A DNA stretch of 64,000 bases from Roseovarius pacificus (GTDB lineage: Bacteria; Pseudomonadota; Alphaproteobacteria; Rhodobacterales; Rhodobacteraceae): assembly GCF_900142665.1 (NCBI RefSeq), contig NZ_FRBR01000011.1, positions 1 through 64,000 on the forward strand, given 5' to 3'. The notes beneath the pieces were generated by a model. The model made no database searches and was not told the DNA's origin. It saw only the letters and a program-made list of their open reading frames with translations. Made by a program: the position numbers and the translations under genes. Below are positions 15,849-23,873 of this stretch, in pieces. Each line of letters starts with the position of its first letter. Position 1 is the stretch's first letter.

Positions 15849-17011
15849 TTTTGAATAAAACTCCGTCCGATAAGTTGGCGGTGAACCTGGTTGGTTCCTT
15901 CCCAGATCTGGGTGATCTTGGCATCGCGCATCAGCCGTTCCGCGCGATAGTCGCGGCAATAGCCATAGCCACCATGGAACTGCACACATTCGGTGGTCAT
16001 CTTCATCGCCAGGTCAGATGCACGCAGCTTGGCGAGAGAGGCCTCCATGCCGAAATCGGACTCGCCGCTATCGACCAGATCGGCCACGTAATCGAGCCAT
16101 TTCTCGACCATCAACAGCTCGCCCGCGAGATCGGCCAGCGTGAACTGGTTGCCTTGGAATTCAAGGACCTTCTTGCCGCTCTGCACGCGTTCGTTGCCAT
16201 AGGCCACCATGTCCTTGAAGGCCGCACGGGCGATCCCAAGCGCATGGGCAGCAACGGACGGGCGCGACCGGTTGAGCGACCCGAGCAGGATTTTCAGCCC
16301 GTCACCGGGGTCGCAAAGCAGATTGGCCCGCGGCACGCGCACATTGTCAAAGGCCAGCGCGCAGGTGGACGAACCGTTATGCCCCATCTTCTTTTCTTTC
16401 GAGATGACGCTGAACCCTTCGGTACCCTTTTCGAGGATCAGGGCAGAAATCGCTTTCTTCGGGTCTTCGATCTCTGACCACTTGCCGAACACCAGGTAAC
16501 GGTCGGCCACATCGCCGTTGGAAATGAAAATCTTGTTGCCTTTCAGAACGATATCGTCCCCATCCGGCGTGAAGGACGTTTTCATGCCGGTGGCATCCGA
16601 TCCGGCGGTGGGTTCGGTGATTGCAAGCGCACCCAACCCGCCCTCGGCAATACATGGGAGCAGCCGCGCACGCTGTTCGTCGTTGCCGTATTCGATCAGC
16701 GGCTTCATGCCGTGGTAATTCGTGGCATAGATGATCCCGGTCGAGGCGCAGGCCTCGGAGATGATCGACACGATCTCGAGATAAAGCCGGAAGCGCATCG
16801 GCATCCCGCCATATTCTTCGGGAACGAAAACCGCATTCAGACCGAGCGAATTGATCGCCTCGACATTCTTCCAGGGAAATTCGCCGGTAGCGTCGATATG
16901 TTCGGCGTTCGGCGCGATGACGTCGTCGGTCATCCGCTGCACCTGATCGAGGATCGCTTGTTCGTCGTCATCCCATTTGCGAGACTGGAGGACGCGTTCA
17001 TACATATTCAT
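15845..17011 (-). CDS. Acyl-CoA dehydrogenase (AliB/BadJ-like role proposed)
   Basis: This 388-residue flavoenzyme has ITEPTAGSDATG (FAD/substrate loop) and the standard C-terminal catalytic Glu371 in IWEGTNQVHRQ, unlike the paralogue at 3124-4305. It starts with a 1-nt overlap (TGATG) on the SDR stop. In an operon with a ligase, an enoyl-CoA hydratase, an SDR and a BadI-like hydrolase, it fits the cyclohexanecarboxyl-CoA dehydrogenase step. This is inferred from gene content; the sequence alone only gives acyl-CoA dehydrogenase. Confidence 0.92.
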   Translation of the reverse strand: MNMYERVLQSRKWDDDEQAILDQVQRMTDDVIAPNAEHIDATGEFPWKNVEAINSLGLNAVFVPEEYGGMPMRFRLYLEIVSIISEACASTGIIYATNYHGMKPLIEYGNDEQRARLLPCIAEGGLGALAITEPTAGSDATGMKTSFTPDGDDIVLKGNKIFISNGDVADRYLVFGKWSEIEDPKKAISALILEKGTEGFSVISKEKKMGHNGSSTCALAFDNVRVPRANLLCDPGDGLKILLGSLNRSRPSVAAHALGIARAAFKDMVAYGNERVQSGKKVLEFQGNQFTLADLAGELLMVEKWLDYVADLVDSGESDFGMEASLAKLRASDLAMKMTTECVQFHGGYGYCRDYRAERLMRDAKITQIWEGTNQVHRQLIGRSFIQK

Positions 17012-17718
17012 CAGTGATTCATCCCTTGCCCGCCGTCGATGTAGATGGTTTCACCGGTCAGAAAACCGATCTGTTCGCTGAATATGGCGGCTACCAGCCG
17101 GGCAACGTCTTCGGGCTGACCCGGTGCACCGGTCGGGATGCGCTGCGCCATCCATGCCTTGACCTTCTCGCGGGCGAGGAAATCACGATTGAGGTCGGTT
17201 TCGATATAGCCCGGTGCCACATTCATCACGCGAATGCCATCGCCCGCCCATTCCACCGCCATGCAGCGCGTCATCGCGGCAACCGCCGCCTTGGAGGCGC
17301 AATAGGCAAGATTGTCAGGCACGCCCAGCTTGTCGAAGAACGAGCCGATATTGACGATGGTACCGCCGCCATTGGTACACAGATGCGGATAAATCTCGCG
17401 GGCCGCCACCATGACGGCAGTGGTATTGAGCGCGATGGTCTTGTCGAAACTCTCCACCGTCAGCCCCGAAATCGGGCCACCGATATGCACGCCTGCATTG
17501 TTCACAAGGCCGGTGACTGGCCCGCGCGCGGCGATTTCGGCAAAGGCCGCTTTGACCGCGCCTTCATCGGTCATGTCACAAGCGACCTGATGGCCCACCG
17601 GACCGCTGCCAGAGCGCGACAAACACACGATAGAATAGCCACGATTTTCCAACTCGGCAGCAATGGACGCGCCGATCCCCTTGGACGCTCCGGTTACGAC
17701 GATTTGCCCTTTAGCCAT
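17011..17718 (-). CDS. SDR-family 3-hydroxyacyl-CoA-type dehydrogenase (BadH-like role proposed)
   Basis: This 235-residue short-chain dehydrogenase has the cofactor motif TGASKGIG (about residues 9-16), LVNNAGVHIGG, and the Ser / Tyr-x3-Lys catalytic set (NIGSFFDK, AYCASK). The classical SDR role here would be NAD-dependent oxidation of a 2-hydroxycycloalkane-carboxyl-CoA to the beta-keto ester, as BadH does. The start overlaps the end of the upstream hydratase gene by 8 nt, and the stop overlaps the next start. An alternative is a generic FabG-type reductase. Confidence 0.88.
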   Translation of the reverse strand: MAKGQIVVTGASKGIGASIAAELENRGYSIVCLSRSGSGPVGHQVACDMTDEGAVKAAFAEIAARGPVTGLVNNAGVHIGGPISGLTVESFDKTIALNTTAVMVAAREIYPHLCTNGGGTIVNIGSFFDKLGVPDNLAYCASKAAVAAMTRCMAVEWAGDGIRVMNVAPGYIETDLNRDFLAREKVKAWMAQRIPTGAPGQPEDVARLVAAIFSEQIGFLTGETIYIDGGQGMNH

Positions 17719-18481
17719 CCTTGAACTCCGGTTTGCGTTTTTCTTCGAAGGCGGCCATGCCCTCTTCGGCATCCTCGGTACGATAGGCGAGCGTCGAAAG
17801 ATCGGCCTCGACACGCAACCCCTCTGCCAGCGGCAGGTCGGTGGCCCTCTGCACGGCGCGGCGGGCGAATCCCAATGCCGGAAGGCTGTACCGCGTGAAA
17901 CGTCCGGCAAAGTCCAGCCCGGCCTCCATCAGATCGCCCTCGACCACCGCATTGACCAGACCGATACGTTCGGCTTCGTCGGCCTTGACGTTGCGCCCGG
18001 TCATGATGATCTCAAGCGCCCTGCCCTCGCCGACGAGACGCGGCAGGCGTTGGGTTCCGCCATAACCGGGGATCAGCCCCAGTTTGATTTCCGGCAAGCC
18101 AAAAATCGCATTGGCCGAGGCCAGCCGGAAGGTACAGGCCATCGCCAGCTCGGCACCGCCGCCAAAGGCATAGCCGTTCACGAGCGCCACGGATGGCACC
18201 GGCAGCGTATCCAGTTTGGCAAAGACCGACTGGCCCAGTTCGGCGCCGCGCAACTGGTCCATCAGCGGACGGTTGCGCAATTCCTTGATATCGGCCCCGG
18301 CACAAAACGATTTCTCGCCCGCGCCAGTGATCAGCAGGGCGCGCACGCCTTGCATCGCCGCCACCTCGTCAAAGGCGGCCCCGATGCCGCGGATAATGTC
18401 GAAACTCAGCGCATTCAGCGCCTCGGGACGGTTCAGGCGCAACACGGCGCAATCGCCGGTCCGTTCCAGTTCTACGGTCAT
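17711..18481 (-). CDS. Enoyl-CoA hydratase/isomerase (BadK-like role proposed)
   Basis: This 256-residue crotonase-fold protein has both catalytic glutamates of true hydratases, in AFGGGAELAMAC and LPEIKLGLIPGYGGTQRL, and the oxyanion segment CAGADIKEL. It should hydrate an alpha,beta-enoyl-CoA, proposed here to be cyclohex-1-ene-1-carboxyl-CoA. The ATG at 18481 overlaps the ligase stop (TGATG), which is preferred over the adjacent upstream GTG. It is part of the tightly overlapped minus-strand operon. Confidence 0.9.
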   Translation of the reverse strand: MTVELERTGDCAVLRLNRPEALNALSFDIIRGIGAAFDEVAAMQGVRALLITGAGEKSFCAGADIKELRNRPLMDQLRGAELGQSVFAKLDTLPVPSVALVNGYAFGGGAELAMACTFRLASANAIFGLPEIKLGLIPGYGGTQRLPRLVGEGRALEIIMTGRNVKADEAERIGLVNAVVEGDLMEAGLDFAGRFTRYSLPALGFARRAVQRATDLPLAEGLRVEADLSTLAYRTEDAEEGMAAFEEKRKPEFKDG

Positions 18482-20094
18482 CACGTCTTCTCCTTGTAGC
18501 GAACGGCCTCAGGGCAAAGCTCCTGGCGCTGCACCATCTGGGTCAGTTCCCGCTTGAGCACCTTGCCGCTGGCGGTCAAAGGCAAATCCTCGACCGAGAT
18601 GAACCATTCGGGCATGTCGAATTTGGACAACCCCTCTCGCGCCAGATGCGCCAGGGTTTCCTCGGCGGTCAGATCTCCGATTACCGCAAGGCACACTTTC
18701 TCGCCCAGCCGTTCATCAGCGATGCCGAAGGCCGCCGCCTTCTCGACGCGCGGGTGCGTCAGCACACAGGCTTCGATTTGCGAGGGATAGATATTATGAC
18801 CACCGCGGATGATCAGATCCTTGATCCGGCCCTCGACCCGCAGATTGCCGTGCCGGTCGAACGACCCCAGATCGCCGGACAAAAGATAGCCGTGCTGATT
18901 GAACGTTCTCTCGGTCGCCATCTGATTGGCGTAATAGCCCAGCATCATTGCGGCGCCACGCCCGCCGATTTCACCGGACTGCCCGCGCGGCAATTCCCGA
19001 TCAGGATTTTCGGGGTCCCATATCCGGGTATCGTAAGCCGGACCGCCCCGGCCGCAGGTCTGCATCAGCACTTCGATGGAATCGCCCGGATGGGTGTACT
19101 GGTGCGACGAACATTCGGTCATCCCATAGACATTCTGCGGGGCAATCCCCTGATCCAGGAAACCGCGCGCCACGACTTCGGGGATCGGCGCCCCGGCCAT
19201 ATAGAAGGTCTGAACCTGCCCGATCCGCCCTGCCCCCGCCTTTTTCTGCGCGGCCAGGATATCCATGGCATGTGTCGGAACGCCCAGCACATAGGTTGCA
19301 CCGCTCTCGACGATCCACTCGAAACGATCCATGCCTGCGGGCGCATCGCCGGTAACGAACTGCCCACCGCTGACCAGCCACTGTGCCGCCGCCACCCAGG
19401 CGATATGATGCGACAGCGGGCTGAGCGTCAGGATCACGGCCTGTTCGTCCAGCGCCCAGTCATTGACGAGATCGCGGGCATTCGCCAGCAGTGTGTTGCA
19501 GGAATGCATGACGCATTTGGGCTTGCCCGTGGTGCCCGAAGTAAAGGCCAGATAGGCCACGCTGTCGGGGTTCGAATGCGCGGCGTAGTCAACCCGTGTG
19601 ATGTGCTTGGGCAGATCGTCGGCCTTGTAGACCTTTTTCAGAAAAGGCAACTCCGCCAGCATCGCGTCGAAATCCTGACTGTCGCGGTCGGCGCCCCAAC
19701 CCGGTTCGGTGAGCAAGGCCTTGCTTTGCAATTCGGTCAGCAGATCCACGATCTCGGCACAGGTATAGGTGCGGTGCAGCGACGGGTTGCAGGCAATGCC
19801 TTCGCGCGAACAGGCCAGAAAGGCGATGATCGCTTCGGCCTTGTCCGACAACCAGATCGACATGCGGTCACCGGCGACAAGCCCGCGATCGGCCATATTG
19901 TCGGCCAGCGCATCGACCCGCGCCTTGAGGCTGCGCCAGTCAAGCATCTGCCTGCCATCCCGCAGCGCCGGAGCATCCGGGCGCTGAGCGGCGTGATCTG
20001 CCACCAGGCTATAGAACGTATCCGTCTGCCAGTGACCCGCCTGATAATAAGCCTGGGCCGAACCGGGATCGTGCAGCGTCAGAATCGGTCTCAT
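18481..20094 (-). CDS. Acyl-CoA synthetase, AMP-forming (AliA-like role proposed)
   Basis: This 537-residue ANL-superfamily ligase has the P-loop FTSGTTGKPK, the A5 motif YGMTE, a hinge/A8 segment GRIKDLIIRGGHNIYPSQIE and the A10 lysine in TASGKVLKREL. It activates a carboxylic acid with ATP and CoA. The ATG at 20094 has GAGGGGG before it and lies 10 nt after the upstream stop. Its place in the operon suggests it activates the imported alicyclic or aromatic-derived acid. Specificity is not readable from sequence. Confidence 0.92.
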   Translation of the reverse strand: MRPILTLHDPGSAQAYYQAGHWQTDTFYSLVADHAAQRPDAPALRDGRQMLDWRSLKARVDALADNMADRGLVAGDRMSIWLSDKAEAIIAFLACSREGIACNPSLHRTYTCAEIVDLLTELQSKALLTEPGWGADRDSQDFDAMLAELPFLKKVYKADDLPKHITRVDYAAHSNPDSVAYLAFTSGTTGKPKCVMHSCNTLLANARDLVNDWALDEQAVILTLSPLSHHIAWVAAAQWLVSGGQFVTGDAPAGMDRFEWIVESGATYVLGVPTHAMDILAAQKKAGAGRIGQVQTFYMAGAPIPEVVARGFLDQGIAPQNVYGMTECSSHQYTHPGDSIEVLMQTCGRGGPAYDTRIWDPENPDRELPRGQSGEIGGRGAAMMLGYYANQMATERTFNQHGYLLSGDLGSFDRHGNLRVEGRIKDLIIRGGHNIYPSQIEACVLTHPRVEKAAAFGIADERLGEKVCLAVIGDLTAEETLAHLAREGLSKFDMPEWFISVEDLPLTASGKVLKRELTQMVQRQELCPEAVRYKEKT

Positions 20095-20104
20095 CGTATC
20101 CCCC

Positions 20105-20884
20105 TCAGCCACCGATCTTCGACGGGTCCGGCTTGCGGCGTTCGCCGAAGCTCGCGTTCAGTTCCTTCTGCTCCTCAGTACCGAGGTACTGGCTAAGCAA
20201 CAGGTCATGGGTGACGCGCGACAGCCCGCCCACACCACCGTGGCGGGCATTGAATGCCCCCTTGATCGAGGCCAGCGCAAAGGCCCCGCGCTCGGCGATC
20301 TCCAGCGCGTATTCCTTTGTCTTTTCTTTCAGTTGGTCATCGGGGGCGACACGATTGATCAGCCCGATGCGCTGTGCCTCGTCCGCCTTGATCTTGGGGT
20401 TGGTGTACCAGATGTCCTTGGCACGTTTCTTGCCCACGAGATCCTCGAGATACCAGGTGCCATACCCGGCATCGAACGATCCCATCATCGGGCCGACCTG
20501 ACGGAACACTGCGCTTTCCTTGGCAATCGTGACGTCGCAAACCATCTGCAAGACGTTGCCGCCACCCACGGCAAAGCCATTCACGCTGGCGATCACCGGC
20601 TTCTGGAGCTTGTCGATGGCCTCGTACATTTCCAGCGTTGGCAGAACCCCGGCATAAAGCTTGGTGTCTTCCATCCCGTCCTTGCGGCCACCGATGCAGA
20701 AAAACCGATCACCCGCACCTGTCAGAACAACAACGCGCGTCCGGGTTTCACGCCGGATACCCTCGATGCAATCGCGGATCTCGTGGCACATGGTCTCGGT
20801 GAACATGTTGCCGTCATCAGGGCGGTTCAGCGTGATGATCCCGATCGGACCGTCTTCTTCGTAGGTGATTTCCTTGAAACTCAT
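20105..20884 (-). CDS. BadI/MenB-like crotonase: probable ring-opening beta-keto-cycloalkyl-CoA hydrolase
   Basis: This 259-residue crotonase-fold protein does not have the two hydratase glutamates. Instead it has the MenB/BadI-type segment GPMMGSFDAGYGTWYLEDLVG and KDIWYTNPKIKADEA, plus GGGNVLQMVCDVTIA. Known: BadI (2-ketocyclohexanecarboxyl-CoA hydrolase) and MenB share this segment and catalyse a retro- or forward Claisen-type reaction. With a ligase, acyl-CoA dehydrogenase, hydratase and SDR in the same operon and no men genes, hydrolytic ring opening is the better reading. GGAGGAG precedes the ATG; it is the first gene after a sigma-54 promoter. Confidence 0.88.
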   Translation of the reverse strand: MSFKEITYEEDGPIGIITLNRPDDGNMFTETMCHEIRDCIEGIRRETRTRVVVLTGAGDRFFCIGGRKDGMEDTKLYAGVLPTLEMYEAIDKLQKPVIASVNGFAVGGGNVLQMVCDVTIAKESAVFRQVGPMMGSFDAGYGTWYLEDLVGKKRAKDIWYTNPKIKADEAQRIGLINRVAPDDQLKEKTKEYALEIAERGAFALASIKGAFNARHGGVGGLSRVTHDLLLSQYLGTEEQKELNASFGERRKPDPSKIGG

Positions 20885-21025
20885 TTGCTTCTCCTCCGCC
20901 GGATCAGGTCCGAAACCGCCCGGTCCTGTTAATATCTGGTGCCACAACATGGGATCGCGCGCCCTTGGCGCCCCTCCTGGATGCGGCATCATGCGGAGGG
21001 GATCCTGTTCTCGTCTGGAAAGCTA

Positions 21026-21042
21026 CGCAATTTGCGTGCCAA
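21026..21042 (-). promoter_or_regulatory. Sigma-54 promoter of the ring-degradation operon
   Basis: The minus strand reads TTGGCACGCAAATTGCG, an exact TGGCAC-N5-TTGC with GG at 21040-21039 and GC at 21028-21027. Transcription should begin near 21015, about 130 nt before the BadI-like gene. It places all six genes down to 14349 in the sigma-54 regulon. Confidence 0.78.
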
Positions 21043-21066
21043 TTTACATCTCAGCACCAACACGAT

Positions 21067-21098
21067 GGGGCATGTCGCGACATCACGCGACATGCCCC
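21067..21098 (-). terminator. 13-bp perfect hairpin between the ABC and ring-degradation operons
   Basis: GGGGCATGTCGCG (21067-21079) pairs perfectly with CGCGACATGCCCC (21086-21098) over a 6-nt loop, 24 nt after the permease stop. There is no U-tract, so it may be a Rho-assisted terminator. It also lies about 25 nt upstream of the -24 element, where activator sites for sigma-54 promoters occur. Confidence 0.5.
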
Positions 21099-21122
21099 AC
21101 AAGTGCAACCGGGATAACCGGC

Positions 21123-21890
21123 CTAGATCGAGATCTCGCGCCCCTCCTGGGCTTTTTCCCATGGCATCGCCACCCGCGCCAGAAAACTGACTGCCATGTT
21201 CAACAGAACCGACATGGTGATGATCGCAACAAGCGCCGCAAATACACCTGCCGTGTTGAACTGACTCGATGCGTGTGACAGCAAATAACCAAGGCCACGA
21301 TTGGCCGCGATCATCTCGCCGACGATTGCGCCGATCATCGCGTAGGGCACCGACAGACGTAAACCGGTAAAGACCCAGACGATGGCGGAGGGCAACACCA
21401 CCTTGCGCATCACGTCACGCTCGTTCGCGCCCATGAGGCGCATGATGTTGACCAATTCGGGGCTGACGCTGCGCACCCCTGTGTAAGTATTAAGGAACAC
21501 AAGGAAAAACACGATGGTCGCAGTCAACAGGATCTTCATCTCGATCCCGATCCCGAACCAGATGATGAACAACGGCGCCAGTGCGATCTTGGGAATACTG
21601 TAGAAGGCCATAATGAAAGGGTTCAGCAGTTCGGCCAGTTTTTCCGCCCGCCCCAGCACCAGCCCGATCGACATACCCACGAACGCCCCCAGCAGAAAAC
21701 CCGCGACTGCTTCGAATGCGGTAATTCCCGCATGGAACAGAATCCGGCCATCAAGCAGCCAGTTCCAGAACGTGACCGCGATGTCCGACGGCGAACTGAC
21801 GAGATATTTTTGAATCAACCGTCCCGAGGCAAGCTCCCAAAACAGCAGGAAAGCGGCCAGAATACCCAGCCTTGCAAGTATCATCTTCAT
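21123..21890 (-). CDS. ABC transporter permease, NitT/TauT (SsuC/TauC) type
   Basis: This 255-residue inner-membrane permease has about six membrane segments and the BPD_transp_1 EAA-type loop near PELVNIMRLMGANERDVMRKV (about residues 137-157). It pairs with the ATPase gene that ends 3 nt upstream. Transporters of this class move sulfonates, taurine, nitrate, thiamine precursors or aromatic acids. Next to a CoA-ligase operon under the same sigma type, import of the carboxylate substrate is likely. No binding-protein gene is in this operon. Confidence 0.9.
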   Translation of the reverse strand: MKMILARLGILAAFLLFWELASGRLIQKYLVSSPSDIAVTFWNWLLDGRILFHAGITAFEAVAGFLLGAFVGMSIGLVLGRAEKLAELLNPFIMAFYSIPKIALAPLFIIWFGIGIEMKILLTATIVFFLVFLNTYTGVRSVSPELVNIMRLMGANERDVMRKVVLPSAIVWVFTGLRLSVPYAMIGAIVGEMIAANRGLGYLLSHASSQFNTAGVFAALVAIITMSVLLNMAVSFLARVAMPWEKAQEGREISI

Positions 21891-21893
21891 AAC

Positions 21894-22721
21894 TCAGTTC
21901 TCCCCTTCTTCGTTCGCCGGCGCCATTTCATCCCAAAGACGGGCGGTCAGTTCGGCGTATTTCTGATTGTGCCTGATGCTGAACAGATCGCGTTCCGCCG
22001 GCAGCGGGATATCCAGAACCTCGCTGATCGTGCCGGGACGGCCCGAAAAGACGACACACCGGTCCGCCAGTGAGACAGCCTCATCCAGATCGTGTGTCAC
22101 GAACAGGACAGTCTTGTTCAGTTGAGCGACAATCCGGCGGATTTCCATCTGCATTCGCAGACGCAGCTGCGCATCCAGCGCTGCAAACGGTTCGTCGAAA
22201 AGCAAAGTCTCGGGATCATAGGCCAGCAACCGCGCCAGGGCACAACGCTTGCGCATACCGCCCGACAATTGGTTGGGATAGTTTTCTCCAAAGCCCGCCA
22301 AACCGACAAGCTCCAAAAGCTCATCGACCCTGTCCTTGATTTCACCACGCGACATCTTGGCGATTTCCAGTGGAACGGCGATGTTCTTGGCCACCGTCCG
22401 CCAGTGCAGCAGGTGGTCGCTTTGGGTCATGTAGCCGACTCTGTGATTGTACGGCTCTACCGGCGTACCGCGATAGGTTACCGACCCTTCCGTCGGGGGA
22501 AACAGGCCCGCGGTCATGTTAAGCAACGTAGACTTACCGCATCCCGAGGGACCGACGAGTGTCAGGAATTCGCCCTCATGGACCGACAGTGAAATGTCAC
22601 GAACGGCCTGCAACTTGCCAAAGGACTTGGAAACGCCTTCGAATACGACCAGTGGCTCGTCAGGCACCGCCCGCGAGCTTTGCCGTCGATCGACAGTTTG
22701 ACCAACTGTTTCTTGTTGCAT
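21894..22721 (-). CDS. ABC transporter ATP-binding protein, NitT/TauT (SsuB/TauB) type
   Basis: This 275-residue ATPase has Walker A GPSGCGKST, the Q-loop MTQSDHLL, the signature LSGGMRKR and Walker B LLFDEPFAALD, followed by the switch His in FVTHDLDEA. It powers the permease encoded directly downstream. GGAGGAG precedes the ATG. The gene has its own exact sigma-54 promoter 65 nt upstream. Confidence 0.92.
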   Translation of the reverse strand: MQQETVGQTVDRRQSSRAVPDEPLVVFEGVSKSFGKLQAVRDISLSVHEGEFLTLVGPSGCGKSTLLNMTAGLFPPTEGSVTYRGTPVEPYNHRVGYMTQSDHLLHWRTVAKNIAVPLEIAKMSRGEIKDRVDELLELVGLAGFGENYPNQLSGGMRKRCALARLLAYDPETLLFDEPFAALDAQLRLRMQMEIRRIVAQLNKTVLFVTHDLDEAVSLADRCVVFSGRPGTISEVLDIPLPAERDLFSIRHNQKYAELTARLWDEMAPANEEGEN

Positions 22722-22785
22722 CTTCTAAATCTCCTCCAATGTCGACCTCTCTGACGAGAAGTAACGGTTCATCTCAGGCCGAAAC

Positions 22786-22802
22786 CGCAATTGCTGTGCC
22801 AA
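22786..22802 (-). promoter_or_regulatory. Sigma-54 promoter of the ABC transporter operon
   Basis: The minus strand reads TTGGCACAGCAATTGCG, an exact TGGCAC-N5-TTGC with GG at 22800-22799 and GC at 22788-22787. Predicted transcription start is near 22775, about 54 nt before the ATG. Just upstream an inverted repeat AAGATCG (22801-22807) / CGATCTT (22816-22822) may be a protein site. Confidence 0.78.
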
Positions 22803-22898
22803 GATCGGAACCCGACGATCTTCACCGCCGGTGTCATCGGCACAAGTCCTTTGATTGTCGCATCTGCGATCCCTGGGCTTCTGTCCTCCGCGAGGCCG

Positions 22899-22925
22899 GA
22901 AAAAACAAAGCCCGGACGCCGGGCT
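22899..22925 (-). terminator. Intrinsic terminator (minus strand)
   Basis: AGCCCGG and CCGGGCT (22925-22919 and 22915-22909 read on the minus strand) form a 7-bp stem with a 3-nt loop, followed by TTGTTTTTT. It lies 96 nt beyond another minus-strand terminator, so it may end a separate small transcript. The 22803-23021 gap holds no coding frame I can support. Confidence 0.7.
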
Positions 22926-23021
22926 CAAGAAGTACGGAGAACACCTTGTTCAAACAGGATCGTGCTGCTGAACGCCCCTGTTTTCAAAATCAGTATCAAT
23001 CAATACAGAACCATTTGTCCC

Positions 23022-23059
23022 AAAAAGAAAGCCCGCCGCGCGGGAGGGACGCGGCGGGC
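23022..23059 (-). terminator. Intrinsic terminator of the secreted-protein gene
   Basis: On the minus strand GCCCGCCGCG and CGCGGCGGGC form a 10-bp perfect stem (23059-23050 with 23040-23031) around a 9-nt loop, followed by TTTCTTTTT. It lies 26 nt after the stop of the gene at 23085-23603. Confidence 0.85.
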
Positions 23060-23084
23060 CATGATGAGCCGAAAGCGGTTCTTG

Positions 23085-23603
23085 TTAGTCTTCGATCCGC
23101 TCCACGACTTCCATTGCGTAGGCATTGGTCAGGGCTTCATAGAAATCATCCTGCGAGGGCGGAATGACGATCCAGTTTTCGGGAACGTCAACTTCACCCG
23201 AGGTCGCGCTGACCTTGAGCGCGTAACTCCCCGTGGCCGATGAGGAATTGCTCGTCTCGCTATTGTCCGCTCCTCGGGCGGGAAACATGGTGACAGTGCC
23301 CTCGAGCTGGTTGAATTCACCCGTATCCGGCAGGGTGGTTTCACCATTGATCGCAACCTTGTTGATCGAGACCACGATGCGCGGCTCCTTGGACTGATCG
23401 TCGATCGTCAGTTCCGAGGCGATCGCCTGTCCGATATCTTCTGACAGGGTAGGCCAGAACTCGAGCGCGTTACTGTTCTCAAAAGCGCTCAGGTCAGTTT
23501 TGACCTCGACGGCGGACAGGGTTTTTTCCTCGGCGACAAGCGGGGCAGCAACGGCGGCAAGGGCCAGACCTGCGCAAAATGTGGTGCTCAAAAGACGTTT
23601 CAT
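23085..23603 (-). CDS. Secreted protein of unknown function
   Basis: This 172-residue protein has a clear Sec signal peptide (MKRLLSTTFCAGLALAAVAAPLVAEE, cleavage near residue 24). The mature part is acidic, with no family I recognise. It has a Ser/Asn-rich insert (NSETSNSSSATG) and an ENWIVIPPSQDDFYEAL segment near the C-terminus. AAGGAGA precedes the ATG. An EcfG-type promoter lies upstream, so it is probably a stress-induced envelope or periplasmic protein. Confidence 0.8.
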   Translation of the reverse strand: MKRLLSTTFCAGLALAAVAAPLVAEEKTLSAVEVKTDLSAFENSNALEFWPTLSEDIGQAIASELTIDDQSKEPRIVVSINKVAINGETTLPDTGEFNQLEGTVTMFPARGADNSETSNSSSATGSYALKVSATSGEVDVPENWIVIPPSQDDFYEALTNAYAMEVVERIED

Positions 23604-23677
23604 GACAGTCTCCTTCTCTGTACTTTGCGGAATCGCCGATTGTGCGTAGTGCCCGGCTCTTCCGCTTGTGAGGCACC

Positions 23678-23702
23678 AACGCCCGCTGCCGCCTTTGGTT
23701 CC
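23678..23702 (-). promoter_or_regulatory. EcfG-type promoter of the secreted-protein gene
   Basis: On the minus strand GGAAC (23702-23698), a 16-nt spacer and CGTT (23681-23678) match the general stress sigma factor consensus. The predicted transcript start is about 70 nt before the ATG at 23603. Confidence 0.6.
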
Positions 23703-23873
23703 CAGCAGGCGCAGACAAAACAGGGAGAAAGACAATTTCTTTGTTTTTTATCAACATAATAGCATATTTTCGATCCAGTCACCCAGTGGGCATTCCCACG
23801 CCTGTAGACGTGATATGGCCGTTTGTCCGACACATGCCCGGGAACCAGAGAACGATACGAAGGTTGGCCTGAC

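Noticed and set aside
12323..20884. Menaquinone (MenB) role for the BadI-like gene
   Set aside because: No other men gene is present and the operon partners match alicyclic acid degradation; MenB similarity is shared by BadI.
23841..23865. EcfG-like GGAAC-N17-GTT before the exoD-like gene
   Set aside because: The base before GTT is not C and the element ends only 8 nt before the ATG, implying a leaderless message.
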